In this document: one piece after another, positions 11,901-23,825 of the stretch
Layout: each line of letters starts with the position of its first letter
Position numbering within the stretch: the stretch's first letter is position 1
Assembly: GCA_043228905.1 (NCBI GenBank)
Contig: JBHGNT010000007.1
Span: 3,410,001 to 3,474,000, forward strand
DNA length: 64,000 bases
From: Azolla caroliniana
Taxonomy: Eukaryota; Polypodiophyta
Direction: 5' to 3'
Program-made: the position numbers and the translations under genes
Notes under the pieces: model-generated
Seen by the model: the letters and a program-made list of their open reading frames with translations, nothing else
Database searches by the model: none
What the model was told of the DNA's origin: nothing

Positions 11901-14900
11901 TTATTCTCTATTTTAACATATACTCTTTTCCTTAAATAGGAATGTGAGTAAATACCTTTCTTAATGTATCACTATGACTAAAGATATGCCCAAATCTGGA
12001 TTGAGCCATTTCTGCCATCCTGAAATTTGGAAAAAATAAGACTTTGAATTTGATATGCATCCTTTTCTGCATTTGTAATCTAAAACTGATTACCTTCCAG
12101 GATGGAATTTGCATTCTGTATCAAAGTATATCACATTACCATCAAGTCCACCATATTCTACTGGTAGGACTGCAATTATCGATAACATAAGACACAACTG
12201 GAACAGTGAAAACGAATATACATCAGTATAAATTATTTACACTGATAGAGAAGAAAAAAGTTAAATTGTAGAACATCACCAGTGATGACCATGAGGAGCA
12301 TTTTAAATATACCCAAGCCAACGGGATGTCATAAAGCAATGATATTTGTTTCTTCATAATAAAAGGTCAAAAATGAAATCAACTGACATATGAACTCCCT
12401 ATATATGTCTATAATTCCAGAGGATAAACTAAATCATGCCACTAACTACTTGCAAAAACGATTACTTGAATTTTCACTTTGATACACAAAAACTTAATGC
12501 TTAATGATGAGGAGGTTCAATGTGCCAGCAATGTTACAGAAGACAAATTATAATCTAATCCTCTTGCATTTGCACACACGCAACAAAACACTCTGGTATT
12601 ACCACTGGTAAACCTCAATGTGACTTGAGACTGCAAATGCTATTGATTGACGAAATCACCAAAACATGTATACACACACTCAGATTGTAAATTCAGAAGT
12701 TTTACTTGGGTTTTTCCGAAGCCTGCAGGACCAACCACCTCTGTCAGTGCCCCAAAGGGGACCCCACCATGCAAAGCAGAATCAATAAGATTGAGATGTG
12801 TTCTTAAGTGTCCAAAACCAAGCTCCTTTTCCCTTTCTTTCATCAGAGTGAATGCCTAATACAGATCCAAATAAATAAATAAATATAACATGGGGCGGCA
12901 TTTCAGAATGCCATGGGGCGGCATTTATTTGTTAAACGTTATGTTGCAGGATCCACGAACCATCATGTCTACAAACTTAGAATTGAGCCAATTTATTACA
13001 ACCTCTTCCATTAGATCGAAAGCACACAAGTGTATAGATTTATTGAGGCTGTAAATATATATTTAGATTTCACATCAATCCAGCACAACTTGCATGCCTG
13101 AAAACAATGTAGATCTCACATCCAAGACACTAGAAGTAAAAGAGGAGTGGCAGATAGTACGAAGAAAGAAAGAGGAAAGAAAGATATATTAACATCTTTT
13201 AAGAAGGAAAAACCAAAGAGTATAGCCAGTGGCAGAATCTACAGAAACGATCCAATCAGTGATGAGAGGCAAATAATTTGGCCAGACTTGAAAATGTAAA
13301 TATTAGAAAATGCAATAAACTGGAGAAAACTTAAATGTGATCTCAGAACAGAATCCATGAGCAACTGTCCACTTAAGAAATAAGAGCCAATGGGACATAT
13401 AAAAGTTGATATATGAGATGTTTATCAAATTTAGAAGAATCAAGAAGAAATTTTCAGATTAAATTTAGAAACTCATATTCAGTTTATTATCGAACTATCC
13501 AAACCTTGGAAGAGTCGAGTCTTACAAGAATTTCGAGAGGATTTTGAAAAGATTAGAAGTCTGAATCTCCTTCAAGTTCTGTTATCTAGGAAGTAACTGG
13601 GGTGCTCATTGTAACATCACAATTATAATGGGGAGTAGCTTTGTTTGATACTCTAGAAATGCTGAAAGGATTTCAAGCAAAGAAAATTTTGAGGATTAGT
13701 CTATGACTGAAAGTTTGCAATAATCATAAATTTATGAAGGAGTTTAGACTATTCCTTGGCTTTTTTACCTCAATATTGCCAAGCCTGGAATGGGGAGAAT
13801 ACGTGTAAGTGATGGAAGAGAGCAATCTTGGGCTTAAATAGATAAATTAGAAAAGAGCTTGGAGAAAGCACAATCTGTTTATAGATTACAAATGAAAGAA
13901 ATCGGAACCTTGGAAGGAAAAAGACAATGGTTGCAAGAAGAGTATAAATGCTGCTGCCTGCGTGTTCTAAGTCTAATGGCATCAGGCAGCGGAAGAACTG
14001 GGATGTTCAATATATAATTAGAAGTTCAGGCACATTGTACACATTTTACAACTGGGTCCTTCCTTTATGGTTGTATTGTACATAGTTTCAATTTAAGTTT
14101 TACATTATACTAATCATAACTTTATTGTGCAAAAAAAAATTAAGATATGAGGTTCTTCTCATTAAGACCATTTTCACTGTTTCATCTTAAGCAAAGTGTA
14201 AAAGAAGATCAAAAGCTAACTATAATAGAAGTGCCTATATCGCAAATAGTAAGAGAAACTTATGACTAACTACCATCAGTTGCAACTTTGAAGTTTCTAT
14301 AAATTGTTAAAGTCGAAGTATCGCTTACAGATCGATATGGTGGACAAGCCTTCAAACTAATTTGTGCTATAACATCTTTTATCAACGACAATGGTAGATC
14401 CAATAGTTCCATTAAATCCAATTCAGGTTTGCATAGCACGTCCTACAACATTATCAAAAGAAAAACAATGAGATACAAAAACATATTTGGCTTCATTATA
14501 AATACATGTTTGCACATCTTTTAGTAAAAAAAACATTGTTTCATTACTTTACAACAAACACACATTCTATATCTTTAGATAATCATTGACTTCTTGGTTT
14601 AAGTTGAAAAGATGAGGTGATATCATAAGTTAGACTGCAGATTTCCAGTCAAAGGTTATCATTTTATACACAATACAGATTTCTGATAACTAAGTTCTGA
14701 CAATTGCCAGACTTATATCTCATATTCAAGTTTTAATCCAGCCAACCTTTATATTCTTCTTTCTACGCTTCATTGGATACTGCTTAAGTCTTTAAGTGTT
14801 TCTAGTAGGGAGATGTCCTTGTCCCGTTGCTTGCTTTCTTGTCGTTTTTTCTAAATATTTTAAAGTTGCCAACTACTTTGGATTGATAACTCATAGTAAA

Positions 14901-17293
14901 GTTCAAATCAGGAAAACCTTTACTCTTCTTTGTTGCTTCACTCGATATCGAATGTTCTTTAAGTGTTGCTAGTATGAACACATCCTCACCCCAAGAGTCG
15001 GTTTCTTATATATTTCTTTTTTCAGCCTGGAACATTGCAAAGATATTTAACAGAAGAAACGTACTGAAAGTAGATCACTCTCATTCAGTGTAGTGGGTCA
15101 CTGATGTGCTGCCTCCATGCCATCATAACACTTCTATTGCAGCCCTTCTCTTCCCCATCCAGAACCCCTCTGAACAGCCTCTCCTATCAGTTGTATGGTT
15201 CAACACTGTCCACATTCTCAACAGCCACTATCTTTACGAGCTGTGGCCACCTGTTCACTGCATGCATCCCCCTTGTGGTATATTATGTCACTATATCACC
15301 CTTCAGCCCTTCCATTAATAATGCGTTACTCTCATTCAATTTATTATGGGTGACTATACCACTACCTCCCAACTATCATAACACTTTTATTGATGCCATG
15401 TTGCTCCTTCTCCAGCCCCCTTCTCAACAGCCTCTCCTATCAGTTGTATGGTTGAACACCATCCACATTCTCAATGGCCACTATCCTTATGAGCTGTGGC
15501 TACCTGTTCACTGCCCACATCCCCCTTGTGGTCTATTATGTTGCTATATTACTCTTTCACCCTTGCATTAATAATGTCACACACCAAAACTTAGCAAAAG
15601 TGTTCGTACACATCTCTCAGTCACCACTGAACTGAAGACAACACAGATTTGGAAGTTGAGACTGACTTTGACATCTCAGACCCCTACAGAACATGTAAAA
15701 CAGGTCATCTCTCTGCTGGGCAGAATAAACCCCAATTCCACGTACAAATCACCCAATATCACTAGTTTGCTATGAACTTATTTGCCTTGACAGCCAGGGA
15801 TATACATACATGACATGCATTATTCGATATGAATTATATAGATTCACCTTGCTGTTAGAAAATGGGCTCGACATCACGAGTGCTGCAATTTTACAAGAGG
15901 ACAAGAAAGTCCAGCAAAGAAAACACACTGCATATCTTATAACCACCACGCGGGATTTGCAACTCAATAGTAAAGGAGCTTCATCACAAATGTGAAGCTC
16001 CCTCCTTATATTCTCTCCACTGCAAGAATGATGCATGTTGATCACAAGTGGAATCCTCCTCCTTGGATTGTCCCCACCCAAGAAAAATTTATACATGTTG
16101 ATCACAAATGGAATCTTCTTCCTTGGATCATTCCCACTCAAGGAAAAACATTAACCTCGGGGTTCATGGGGCTAAAAATCTCAATCACAATACTAATCCA
16201 TGTGAATAAAGATGTACTATAATGCATCCAAGAGAGCTCAACGCTTTTGCCAATAAATTATTCTTCTAGTAATGCCTTGTAACATGCACTTCTAGTTCTG
16301 CATTACTTACAAGGCTGCACATCTCTAGTAAGGACAGATATTGAAGATGTGATCAATACGCGAATTTCATTCCTCACCTCCATGGTGATCTAAATATACT
16401 AACAACCTACGGCAAAACTTCATATACACACTAGGATTCTTTAGGTCTTCTTGGCTGTTGAAGATAAACTATTCATAGTTCCAAATACATATATTGGGGT
16501 CTATGGGAAATCTCAACATTTAGAGGACAACTCTTGAAGGACAATTGCTCATTCTCAACGTCAATTCTTGAAGGACAATTGAATAACCCACACTTCTTGG
16601 AGAAATTGGCGTTCCCTAATGTTGCCACTGATTCAGATCGTGAATAAAAAGAACAAATTGTGGAAACTTTGTTCAAGGATCACATTAAATCTTATAGCAG
16701 CTTTACAAAATTCTTCAATTAATCTCCTTTCAATGTGAAAAAAAATATAATATATATAATGTTCCACATTTGTTATTTTCTGGCACTTCTGAAGAAATTT
16801 ATATTCCTTAATGTTGCCATAAGTAACCCTAAACAACAGTTACCATCACCTTACCATTTCAGCTCGTGAAGGAACAGAAAAAATTGTGGAAACTTTCTTC
16901 TTCATGGCTTATATTAGATCTTATAGCAGCTATAAAAAAATACCTAAATTAACCTCTTTTCGGTTGGAACGGATAAATTAAAAAATAAATATATTACATA
17001 TAATGTTCCACGTTTGCAATTATCTGGTAAACATGATATACATTCGAATTTCGAAGAAAATATCTCTTATTCTTTGCCTTCTTTGCGCGAGGTATCGTAT
17101 TAAGAAGAATAAAAAATCACAAAAGTGAAAAGCACCAGGTCATTCTGACAATATATATCACTTCTTCCTAAAACTACGCACGCACACAAACACAAGAGAG
17201 GAGGTAAAATACCTTAGCAGAGAGGATACCTCTCGCACTGAGGACATTGAGGATGGAGGGATCGAGGACACCGATCAATCTGCAGCTACCCAT
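8955..17293 (-). CDS. RAD51B: DNA repair protein RAD51 homolog 2 (RAD51B), 11 exons
   Basis: RAD51 paralog of the BCDX2 complex in recombination repair. Coding exons on the minus strand: 17213-17293, 14329-14442, 12706-12855, 12094-12197, 11956-12019, 10960-11015, 10760-10840, 10621-10686, 9728-10014, 9162-9272 and 8955-8992. All introns are GT-AG, all phases agree, and the sum is 1152 nt (383 residues plus TAG). The family is usually about 350-385 residues. Exons 1-2 encode the N-terminal helical part. Walker A GPAGFGKTQ (about residues 107-115) ends exon 3 and Walker B LLVIDS (205-210) is in exon 7. RIPVFVTNQVR and LTAALGTSWAHAVN lie in exon 9 and the KIAKSP segment in exon 10. Exon 2 uses the donor GTAAGC at 14328; reading on to the next GT breaks the frame. 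Introns 1 and 2 are large and repeat-rich. Identification is by remembered family motifs, not a search. Confidence 0.93.
12865..12925. repeat. AAAT repeat and doubled GGGGCGGCATTT motif
   Basis: In RAD51B intron 2, beside exon 3, a short AAAT repeat is followed by two copies of ATGGGGCGGCATTT about 22 bases apart. The GC-rich motif is unlike its surroundings. Function unknown. Confidence 0.6.
15090..15572. repeat. Tandem duplication (two units of about 240 bp) in RAD51B intron 1
   Basis: The block beginning near 15090 (GTGGGTCACTGATG, then CCTCTCCTATCAGTTGTATGG) recurs from about 15340 with roughly 85-90 percent identity by eye. Both copies stay open in overlapping frames, which explains the long open frames here. 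I do not regard these as genes. Confidence 0.85.
16031..16150. repeat. 60-bp tandem duplication in RAD51B intron 1
   Basis: Two adjacent 60-base units start at 16031 and 16091 and share CATGTTGATCACAA and GGAATC...CTTGGAT. The unit length is a multiple of three, so frames on both strands remain open across it (20-residue repeats), but no coding role is supported. Confidence 0.85.
16620..17030. repeat. Diverged direct duplication (period about 228 bp) near RAD51B exon 1
   Basis: Two diverged copies share AAATTGTGGAAACTTT, ATCTTATAGCAGCT and TATAATGTTCCAC in the same order, for example ATCTTATAGCAGCT near 16690 and near 16918. They occupy the 5' part of intron 1, next to the first exon. Confidence 0.75.
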
Positions 17294-17304
17294 CACAGGG
17301 CCAT
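17293..17304 (-). promoter_or_regulatory. Minimal upstream ORF overlapping the RAD51B start (TGATG)
   Basis: On the minus strand an ATG at 17304-17302 begins the frame ATG GCC CTG TGA, whose stop overlaps the A of the RAD51B initiator at 17293-17291. This ATG-stop arrangement can reduce or couple initiation at the main start. Whether it lies in the transcript depends on the unmapped cap site. Confidence 0.5.
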
Positions 17305-19221
17305 GGCTATGGCGTTCTTTCCTTCCTTCCTTCTTTCCTTCTCAGAATTTGAAATGATTCGCAATATTTCTAAACAACCCTTTGGGCGGGTGGGTGTGGG
17401 AGGGGCATTTTTTGTAATTTTGGAATTTACATAGGAGAGAGAGGGGTATTTCGGGTATTTCCTGAAAATACGAGAAGGGTTTCTTTCTGGTCAAGGTTTT
17501 TCCTCCTTCCCGTGCTTTCGCGAGAATTCCGGAAGCTTCTCTTCTCTTCTCTCGAACCAGAAAGCTCCTTGAAAAATAAATACGTGTTCACCTCCCCTTG
17601 TCTTTTCCCAAAATGCCCCCTGACCTTTTTCTTCCCATGTTCTCTCTCACATGACCCTGGCCAATCTTGATCCTTTTTCCCTTCTCCGCTAATTAATCAA
17701 TCGATTACACAGCCGATCCACGACCCTCTTCTTTTGTATCTCTTTCATATGCTAATCTGAGTCGCATGCACTGTGTCTCCTTTTTCGTTCTTCCTGAAGG
17801 AGATGTCAAGTCTGAAGCTTTTGGCCTTTGATACCATGTTCGTGTCTCTTTTGAGCATTTGTGAACCTTAAAAATCATTTTCCACAAAGTGAATGTGAGA
17901 TGATGTTCTTCCAAATCCCCATTGCTTGAGCAAAATTTGACACTCATTACACATTTTAGATTAAAAAAAAAGCGTTGTCTTATATTTCTTCTTTATTTTA
18001 TGGAACTAACTCAGAGTAGTATTGATAACCATTATATTGGATCATACAATATTAGAAAGCTAACACGGTGTTATGGGAATGGGACAACCTTAAACAATAA
18101 CAAATAGGGAGATTCATTATTGAGATGGTGGCATCAACTTTTGGAGACCATAAATGTGTTATATTTGATACATCAATGTGGCAACACATTTATAAAAGAA
18201 GTAATAAATGGTGCAACAAAGATGTACATGTCAACTTCATGCCCTAGACAGCACACCATTAAGCCTAGCCAATTGAATTGCGAGAAGAAAAAAAAAAAGA
18301 GTTTCATCTATCTAATATTGTGACTAGATAAATAAGATAGTCGAGAGAACGAAAAATATAAAGAAGTGTTTGCTATATTGCAGAAAGTACATAAATGAAA
18401 GCCCAAGCCACCTTCCCAAGCACGTTTTGTAAGTTCTAATGCATCTATGTTCATCGTACATCTTCTTAAACAAATGTTTTAGCACATATCTCTAAGTTAC
18501 CGATGCATTATTACCATGATCATGAGCATAACCCATTTGCTGACATCTAAGACTACCAAAACCGAAACATAATTTGCCGATCAAAAGCTCTCATGATTCA
18601 CAGTAAGTTGGAATGGAAGGAGATGTAGTGGCTATGCTTTTATTGTCTCCATGGCAGCCTTGGTATGAACTTTGCCCCATTGATAAAGTCATGTCGCACC
18701 ATCCATGGGTGAGATGCAAGCTTAATTCCGTGCCTTTGGTCACATGTATGTATGATCCATTCCGAGGCCTGGGACAAGGGCACCTCCTGGAGAGAACAAA
18801 ACCAGAGACGTATATACATACATACATACATTATCATAGTACGTAATATACTCGAATGCATTGGTAAACATTCTTTATCATACAAAATCAAAACGAATGC
18901 GTATGTTACCAAAACATTCTTATGTTTTTTTTTTCACTTTTTACCTTAAAAAAATTTATTTTATAATAAATAGTGAATACAAAGTATGGTATTTACAATA
19001 CTTCGAGGGTGTTTACCATACCCCGAATGTTTGAAACATCATCGAATGCGAATGCGCGTATGCTACGTATGGTTCACACTATGCAATGTGCATGCATACA
19101 TACATACATTATTACATACATACATACATGTATTATGTATATATATACACATACATACAGACATATATATGAGTCTAGTGTCATAAACATGAATATGTGA
19201 AAGTGAGCTACAGAGAGAGCT
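17305..19221. other. Divergent intergenic region between RAD51B and PPR gene 1
   Basis: Both genes point away from this 1.9-kb interval, so it should contain both promoters. Near RAD51B it is pyrimidine-rich (17460-17700). Near the PPR gene it carries CATA repeats at about 18806-18830 and 19096-19165. I recognise no gene, and the small open frames come from these repeats. Confidence 0.5.
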
Positions 19222-21807
19222 ATGGTGAGCTTGGCCTCCAGAGAGACATATGATACAACTAACTTCCAAAGGCTGGCTTCTCTCTTGAAACAATGTGGAG
19301 CTATGAAAGACCTCACACAAGGGAAACAGATCCACTCCCATATCATTAGAACAGGGCTCCACAACAATCTCCTTCTTAATAACCTCCTCCTTCAGATGTA
19401 TCTAAATTGCGGCTCGGTCCTGGACGTTCATGATGCATTCCTTGGCATGTACCACAAAAACAAGTTCTCATGGAACTTCTATATCACTTCAAATGCCAGG
19501 CATGGCCAACACAATCAGGTTATGTATGCATTCCATCAAATGCTATGTGAATGTCTCTTTCCTAATGAGTTCATCTTCGCTGGTACCATCTCTTCGTGTG
19601 CTCGAAACTCTGCATTGCAAGACGGGAAGCGCATGCATGCCCGTGTCATCGGACGCCATGGAACAGAATCTAATAACATCGTGACTGAAAATGCCCTTGT
19701 CAATATGTATTGCAGGTGTAACATGTTCATGGAATCAAAGAGAATCTTCAATGAAATGCAAGTTAAGAATGTTGTCACTTGGACGGATATGATCCTGGCA
19801 TGTGCACATCATGAGAGTGAGGACTATTCCATCGTGTTATACAAGCAAATGCACCAAGAGGGAGTCATTGCCAACAAGGTTACCTTCATCAACATTCTAG
19901 AAGCATGTGCTTTTCATCAATGGCCTATCGAAGGCAAACAAATCCATGTTTCAATTATTGGTAATGGGTTAGAATCAGAGGTAATGTTGGTGACTAGCCT
20001 TCTTAATATGTATACAAAGTGTAATAATACTCTTAGAGATGCACTTGCATTGTTTGAATGGTCATCTAATCAGAACATAGTTTTGTGGACCACCATGATT
20101 GCAGGATGTTCTCAACAAGGGTATGGTGGCGTGGCTATTCAGTTCTTTGAGAGAATGATGTTGGAGGGGATGTTACCAGATGAAGTTACTTATGCTTGTG
20201 CTGTAGATGCTTGTACATCCACAGAACTATTGATGACCGGCAAACGAATACATGCATCAATTCATACTGATGAAATAAGATCGAATATTGTGTTAGGAAC
20301 ATCGTTGTTAAACATGTACTTAAAATGTGGTTGTTTGAAGACCGCCTGTGAAATATTCGACGAAATGGAGGAAAGAAATCTGATTACCTGGACCTCTATG
20401 ATTACATCCTATGTCTATCATGGCAATGAAGCGCAAGCGATTCTGTTTCATGTTGAGATGCAAAGACAGGGCATACTTCCAGACAAGAGTCTTCTATGGA
20501 CTTTGGTGGATGCATGCTCTTGCACATTTGCAATAGAAGAAGGGAAACATGTTCATTATATCATTGTATTATTTGGGCTTGAGACAGATCCATCCTTAGC
20601 AGCTGGTCTTGTAAATTTTTATGGCAAGTGTGGAAAACTGGATGCAGCACAATTCATACTTGATAAACTTCCAGAGGGTAACCTAGTGGCATGGACCGCC
20701 ATGATCACATCATATGCTCAATACAGACAAGAGAATGAGGCCTTTCTCTTATATGAGAAAATTCAATCAAAAGGTTTTTCTCCTAACAAGGTCACTTTTG
20801 TTTGTATACTCTCTGCAGTTGCCAATGCCGAAGCTTTATCGGAGGGAAGAAGTGTACATGCAGCGGTTCTAAATAGTGAATTCTATGGAGATGTTATGAT
20901 CATGACAGCCCTTGTTAACATGTATGGCAAGTGTAGTTGTGAAGAGGATGCAAGGAAAACATTTGATGAAATCCAACAACCCAATCTGATTTCATGGAAT
21001 ACAATGCTTTCTGTTTATTCACAATGTAACTCTACCCTCCAACTATTTGAGCAAATGCAACAAAAGAAAATTTTGCCAAATAAGGTGACATTCGTTATTG
21101 TTCTAGATGCATGTGCAAGTATAGAAACTTTGAGGAAAGGTAGTTGTAGCCATTCACTGGCAATTCAAATGGGATTTGATCTTGATCTTGATGTGCAAAA
21201 TGCAATCATTAACATGTATAGCAAGTGTGGGATGCTTGCTGCGGCACACAAGGTGTTCGATCAGATGCGCGAATGGGACATAATTTCCTGGAACATCATA
21301 ATCAGGGCTTTTTCCCAACATGGCCAATCAAAGATGACTCTTTTACTTTTTGAAGAAATGGTAGGACACAAATATCCACCAGATGGTGTTACCTTTGTCA
21401 GTGTTCTTTCATCATGTGGGCATGATGGCCTTGTGGTTGATGGATGGAATTTATTTTTTTCCATCACAGATGAATATGGTATCATTCCAATACAAGAGCA
21501 TTATCATTGTATGATCCACATGTTAGCAAAGGCTGGATTAATCGAAAAGGCAATGGAATTTATTAATACTATGCCTATTCAGCAGACATATGTAACATGG
21601 ATGGCTTTGATAAGTACCTATAAGGATTCCCCTAACATGGCTGGAGGAGAATGTGCTGTAAGACATATGATTGAGCTTGATGAAGATAATGCCTCTACCC
21701 ATGTAATGCTGTCTAATATGTATGCTCCATGTACAAGTGCAGAGCAAAGTTGGTCATTAAATGTAAGAGAGGTCGATGACATTGTATACCAAACAAGCTA
21801 TATGTAA
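19222..21807 (+). CDS. PLS-class pentatricopeptide repeat protein without a DYW domain
   Basis: An unbroken 861-residue frame made almost entirely of alternating P, L and S pentatricopeptide motifs, with repeated blocks such as SLLNMYLKCG, NLITWTSMI and GKRIHASI. Such proteins bind single-stranded RNA in plastids or mitochondria, and the PLS class usually guides C-to-U editing. The frame ends soon after an E1-like segment (HVMLSNMYA), with no E2, E+ or DYW deaminase, so it would need a partner enzyme or acts in another way. Residues 5 and last of the seven P motifs with a clear W give NN, TN, TD, TD, TN, NN and ND, which by the published PPR code suggest C, A, G, G, A, C and U at every third position. 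An in-frame TGA at 19204 fixes the start. No obvious transit peptide is visible. Confidence 0.92.
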   Translation: MVSLASRETYDTTNFQRLASLLKQCGAMKDLTQGKQIHSHIIRTGLHNNLLLNNLLLQMYLNCGSVLDVHDAFLGMYHKNKFSWNFYITSNARHGQHNQVMYAFHQMLCECLFPNEFIFAGTISSCARNSALQDGKRMHARVIGRHGTESNNIVTENALVNMYCRCNMFMESKRIFNEMQVKNVVTWTDMILACAHHESEDYSIVLYKQMHQEGVIANKVTFINILEACAFHQWPIEGKQIHVSIIGNGLESEVMLVTSLLNMYTKCNNTLRDALALFEWSSNQNIVLWTTMIAGCSQQGYGGVAIQFFERMMLEGMLPDEVTYACAVDACTSTELLMTGKRIHASIHTDEIRSNIVLGTSLLNMYLKCGCLKTACEIFDEMEERNLITWTSMITSYVYHGNEAQAILFHVEMQRQGILPDKSLLWTLVDACSCTFAIEEGKHVHYIIVLFGLETDPSLAAGLVNFYGKCGKLDAAQFILDKLPEGNLVAWTAMITSYAQYRQENEAFLLYEKIQSKGFSPNKVTFVCILSAVANAEALSEGRSVHAAVLNSEFYGDVMIMTALVNMYGKCSCEEDARKTFDEIQQPNLISWNTMLSVYSQCNSTLQLFEQMQQKKILPNKVTFVIVLDACASIETLRKGSCSHSLAIQMGFDLDLDVQNAIINMYSKCGMLAAAHKVFDQMREWDIISWNIIIRAFSQHGQSKMTLLLFEEMVGHKYPPDGVTFVSVLSSCGHDGLVVDGWNLFFSITDEYGIIPIQEHYHCMIHMLAKAGLIEKAMEFINTMPIQQTYVTWMALISTYKDSPNMAGGECAVRHMIELDEDNASTHVMLSNMYAPCTSAEQSWSLNVREVDDIVYQTSYM

Positions 21808-22687
21808 TTGCTCGGAGCGAGCTCATAAAGGAAGTTGAATTTATTTATTTTTCCTATATTTAGAGCTTTTGGATCAATGAATGCATTGGCAAATGATGCT
21901 TGGGAAGTGCATGTTCTTTTTGTTGGTATATTAATGTGAAGGCTCCTTGTGTATGTTTGTAAGTTTGAATGTGCGTCTAAAACATGGCAATGGTCAAACC
22001 ATATGTCATCTTCACATGTCATGGAAAAGTATTGTCATTGGACATCTAATACTTGCATAAAATTTATACAACACCAAGCTTTAGACAAGGTCTAGGCATG
22101 GCAATGGTTTTGGAGAAGAGAATTCATCATATTCTCTTGCATGTAAATATAATGACTCGATGAACTAGCCTTTCAGTAAAGACATTGTGGTGGAGGGACA
22201 AGGGATGGATGCGTGATGATATTTTGGTCTAAAGCTTTCCCAAAGGCTCTGCCATAACCATCCAGAATCTATGGAGATGATTCAGAAAGTACTTGAACAT
22301 AAATTGGAGCTATCAATCCCCATAATTAGCGATGGGCTCGGCTCGGGTTCGGTTTCTTGGCCTTGAAACCAAACCAAACCATTTTTTCATAATAAAAACC
22401 AAACCAAACTGTTTAAAATTTATGAAAGCCATTTAAATCGAACCGTTAAACCATACTATTTAAAACCAAACCGTATACGGAAAATTTGGAACCAAACCAA
22501 ACCGGTTTATCATAAATCAAAACCAAACAACATTGGTCATCATATTTATTATAAATTTGTGTGTGAAAATCATCATAAATTTGCTCATCATACTTATCAT
22601 AAATTTGATCATCATACTTATCATATTTGATCATCATAAATGAAAAGGAGACTCTACATATAATGCATATGAAATTTAATAAGTTAA
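21808..22687. other. Non-coding DNA with AACCAAACC-rich repeats
   Basis: After the PPR gene there is AT-rich DNA. From about 22317 it becomes a degenerate array of AACCAAACC, TTAAAACCAAACC and CATCATAAATTTG motifs. No coding potential is recognised. Confidence 0.5.
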
Positions 22688-23240
22688 AACTAGGGTTTAA
22701 AATTAAAAGTTGAAAGTTAGAGCTTATATAGAAAATTTAGGAGTATTTTTTAACCTATAAACCTTTAAATCGAACCACGTAAACCGAAATTGCTAAACCA
22801 TGAAATTCAAAATCGAATAGTTACATTTGAAACCAAACCAACCTATTTATTTATCTTTAAACTTAGGTTTAAAATTAAAAGTTAAAAGTTAGAGCTTATA
22901 TGGAAATTTTAGGAGTATTTTTTAACCTATAAACCTTTAAATCGAACCACGTAAACCGAAACCGCTAAACCATGAAATTCAAAACCAAATCGAACCAAAA
23001 CTGATCAGTAACATTTAAAACCAAACCAAACTACTTATTTATCTTCAAACCTAGGTTTTAAATTAAAAGTTAAAAGTTAGAGCCTATATGGAAATTTTAG
23101 GAGTATTTTTTAACCTATAAACCTTTAAATCGAACCACGTAAACCGAAACCGCTAAACCATGAAATTCAAAACCAAATCGAACCGAAACTTATTAGTAAC
23201 ATTTGAAACCAAACCAAACTGTTTATTTATCTTCAAACCT
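22688..23240. repeat. Three-copy tandem repeat, unit about 175-187 bp
   Basis: Units begin near 22688, 22861 and 23047 with AGGTTTAAAATTAAAAGTT and share AGGAGTATTTTTTAACC, CCTTTAAATCGAACCACG and ACCATGAAATTCAAAA in order. Copies 2 and 3 are most alike. The array ends about 55 bp before the target duplication of the first Ty3 element. Confidence 0.88.
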
Positions 23241-23297
23241 ATAAACCGTTAAGCCACGGTTTAACGGTTCGATTTGAGCCAAAATTAGGCCCATTGC

Positions 23298-23590
23298 TAT
23301 CATGATATGGCAAGACTCAAACCCATGACCTTATGCTACATGGGTCGAGCTCTTGACCATTAGACTATACATTGTAATACATAGAATATTATTTTTATTT
23401 ATGTTTTATTATAGAAAATTGATGTATATTCCAGATTTCTCTGGAACATTCTAGAAACTTCAGGAGTATTCCTTAGAACACTATAAAAGGAGGCACAAGG
23501 CATTATTTCGAACCAAATCGATTCAATGCCAGTCTTAAGCCTCCTAGCTATTGTACATTTTCTTCACATAATATATATCTTTTCTTATCA

Positions 23591-23644
<54 letters not shown>

Positions 23645-23751
23645 CCTCCCTCTCACTCACTCTTTCCTTCTCTCGAGAGTTCTTCACCTCTCTTAGTACT
23701 AATACTTCTTTTAGTACTAATTCCTTCTTTGTCTTAGTACTGTTCCCGACA
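23298..23751 (+). repeat. 5' LTR of Ty3 element 1
   Basis: Matches 28539-28965 with a few transitions (ACATAGAATATTATTTTT against ATGTAGAATACTATTTTC, for example), small changes at the very start, and a longer (CT)n tract (about 23593-23641, with CCCTCC units after it). It ends in GACA. The start lacks the usual TG, apparently through a small deletion next to the target duplication. Confidence 0.92.
23482..23488 (+). promoter_or_regulatory. TATA box of the 5' LTR
   Basis: TATAAAA in the 5' LTR, conserved at 28720-28726 in the 3' LTR and followed by GC-richer sequence, as expected of the element's own promoter. The (CT)n tract downstream would lie in the transcribed leader. Confidence 0.7.
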
Positions 23752-23825
23752 TTTTGAACCGATTTTTCCTACCTTCTGTCTCTCTCATTTCCTACTAATC
23801 TCTTATTCCTCTTTTCTTTCATCCC

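Noticed and set aside
14274-14328. Longer RAD51B exon 2 ending at 14274
   Set aside because: That donor would put exon 3 out of frame and add non-conserved residues. The GTAAGC donor at 14328 keeps the frame and the conserved junction.
15104-15571. 155-codon plus-strand frame, with a YELW-like motif reminiscent of copia integrase
   Set aside because: It lies in RAD51B intron 1 and is explained by the 240-bp tandem duplication. No catalytic residues or further copia domains are visible.
15770-16222. Open frames on both strands with 20-residue repeats
   Set aside because: They arise from the 60-bp tandem duplication, whose length is a multiple of three.
22688-23240. CRISPR-like array
   Set aside because: Units are about 180 bp, adjacent and without unique spacers, and the DNA is clearly plant nuclear.
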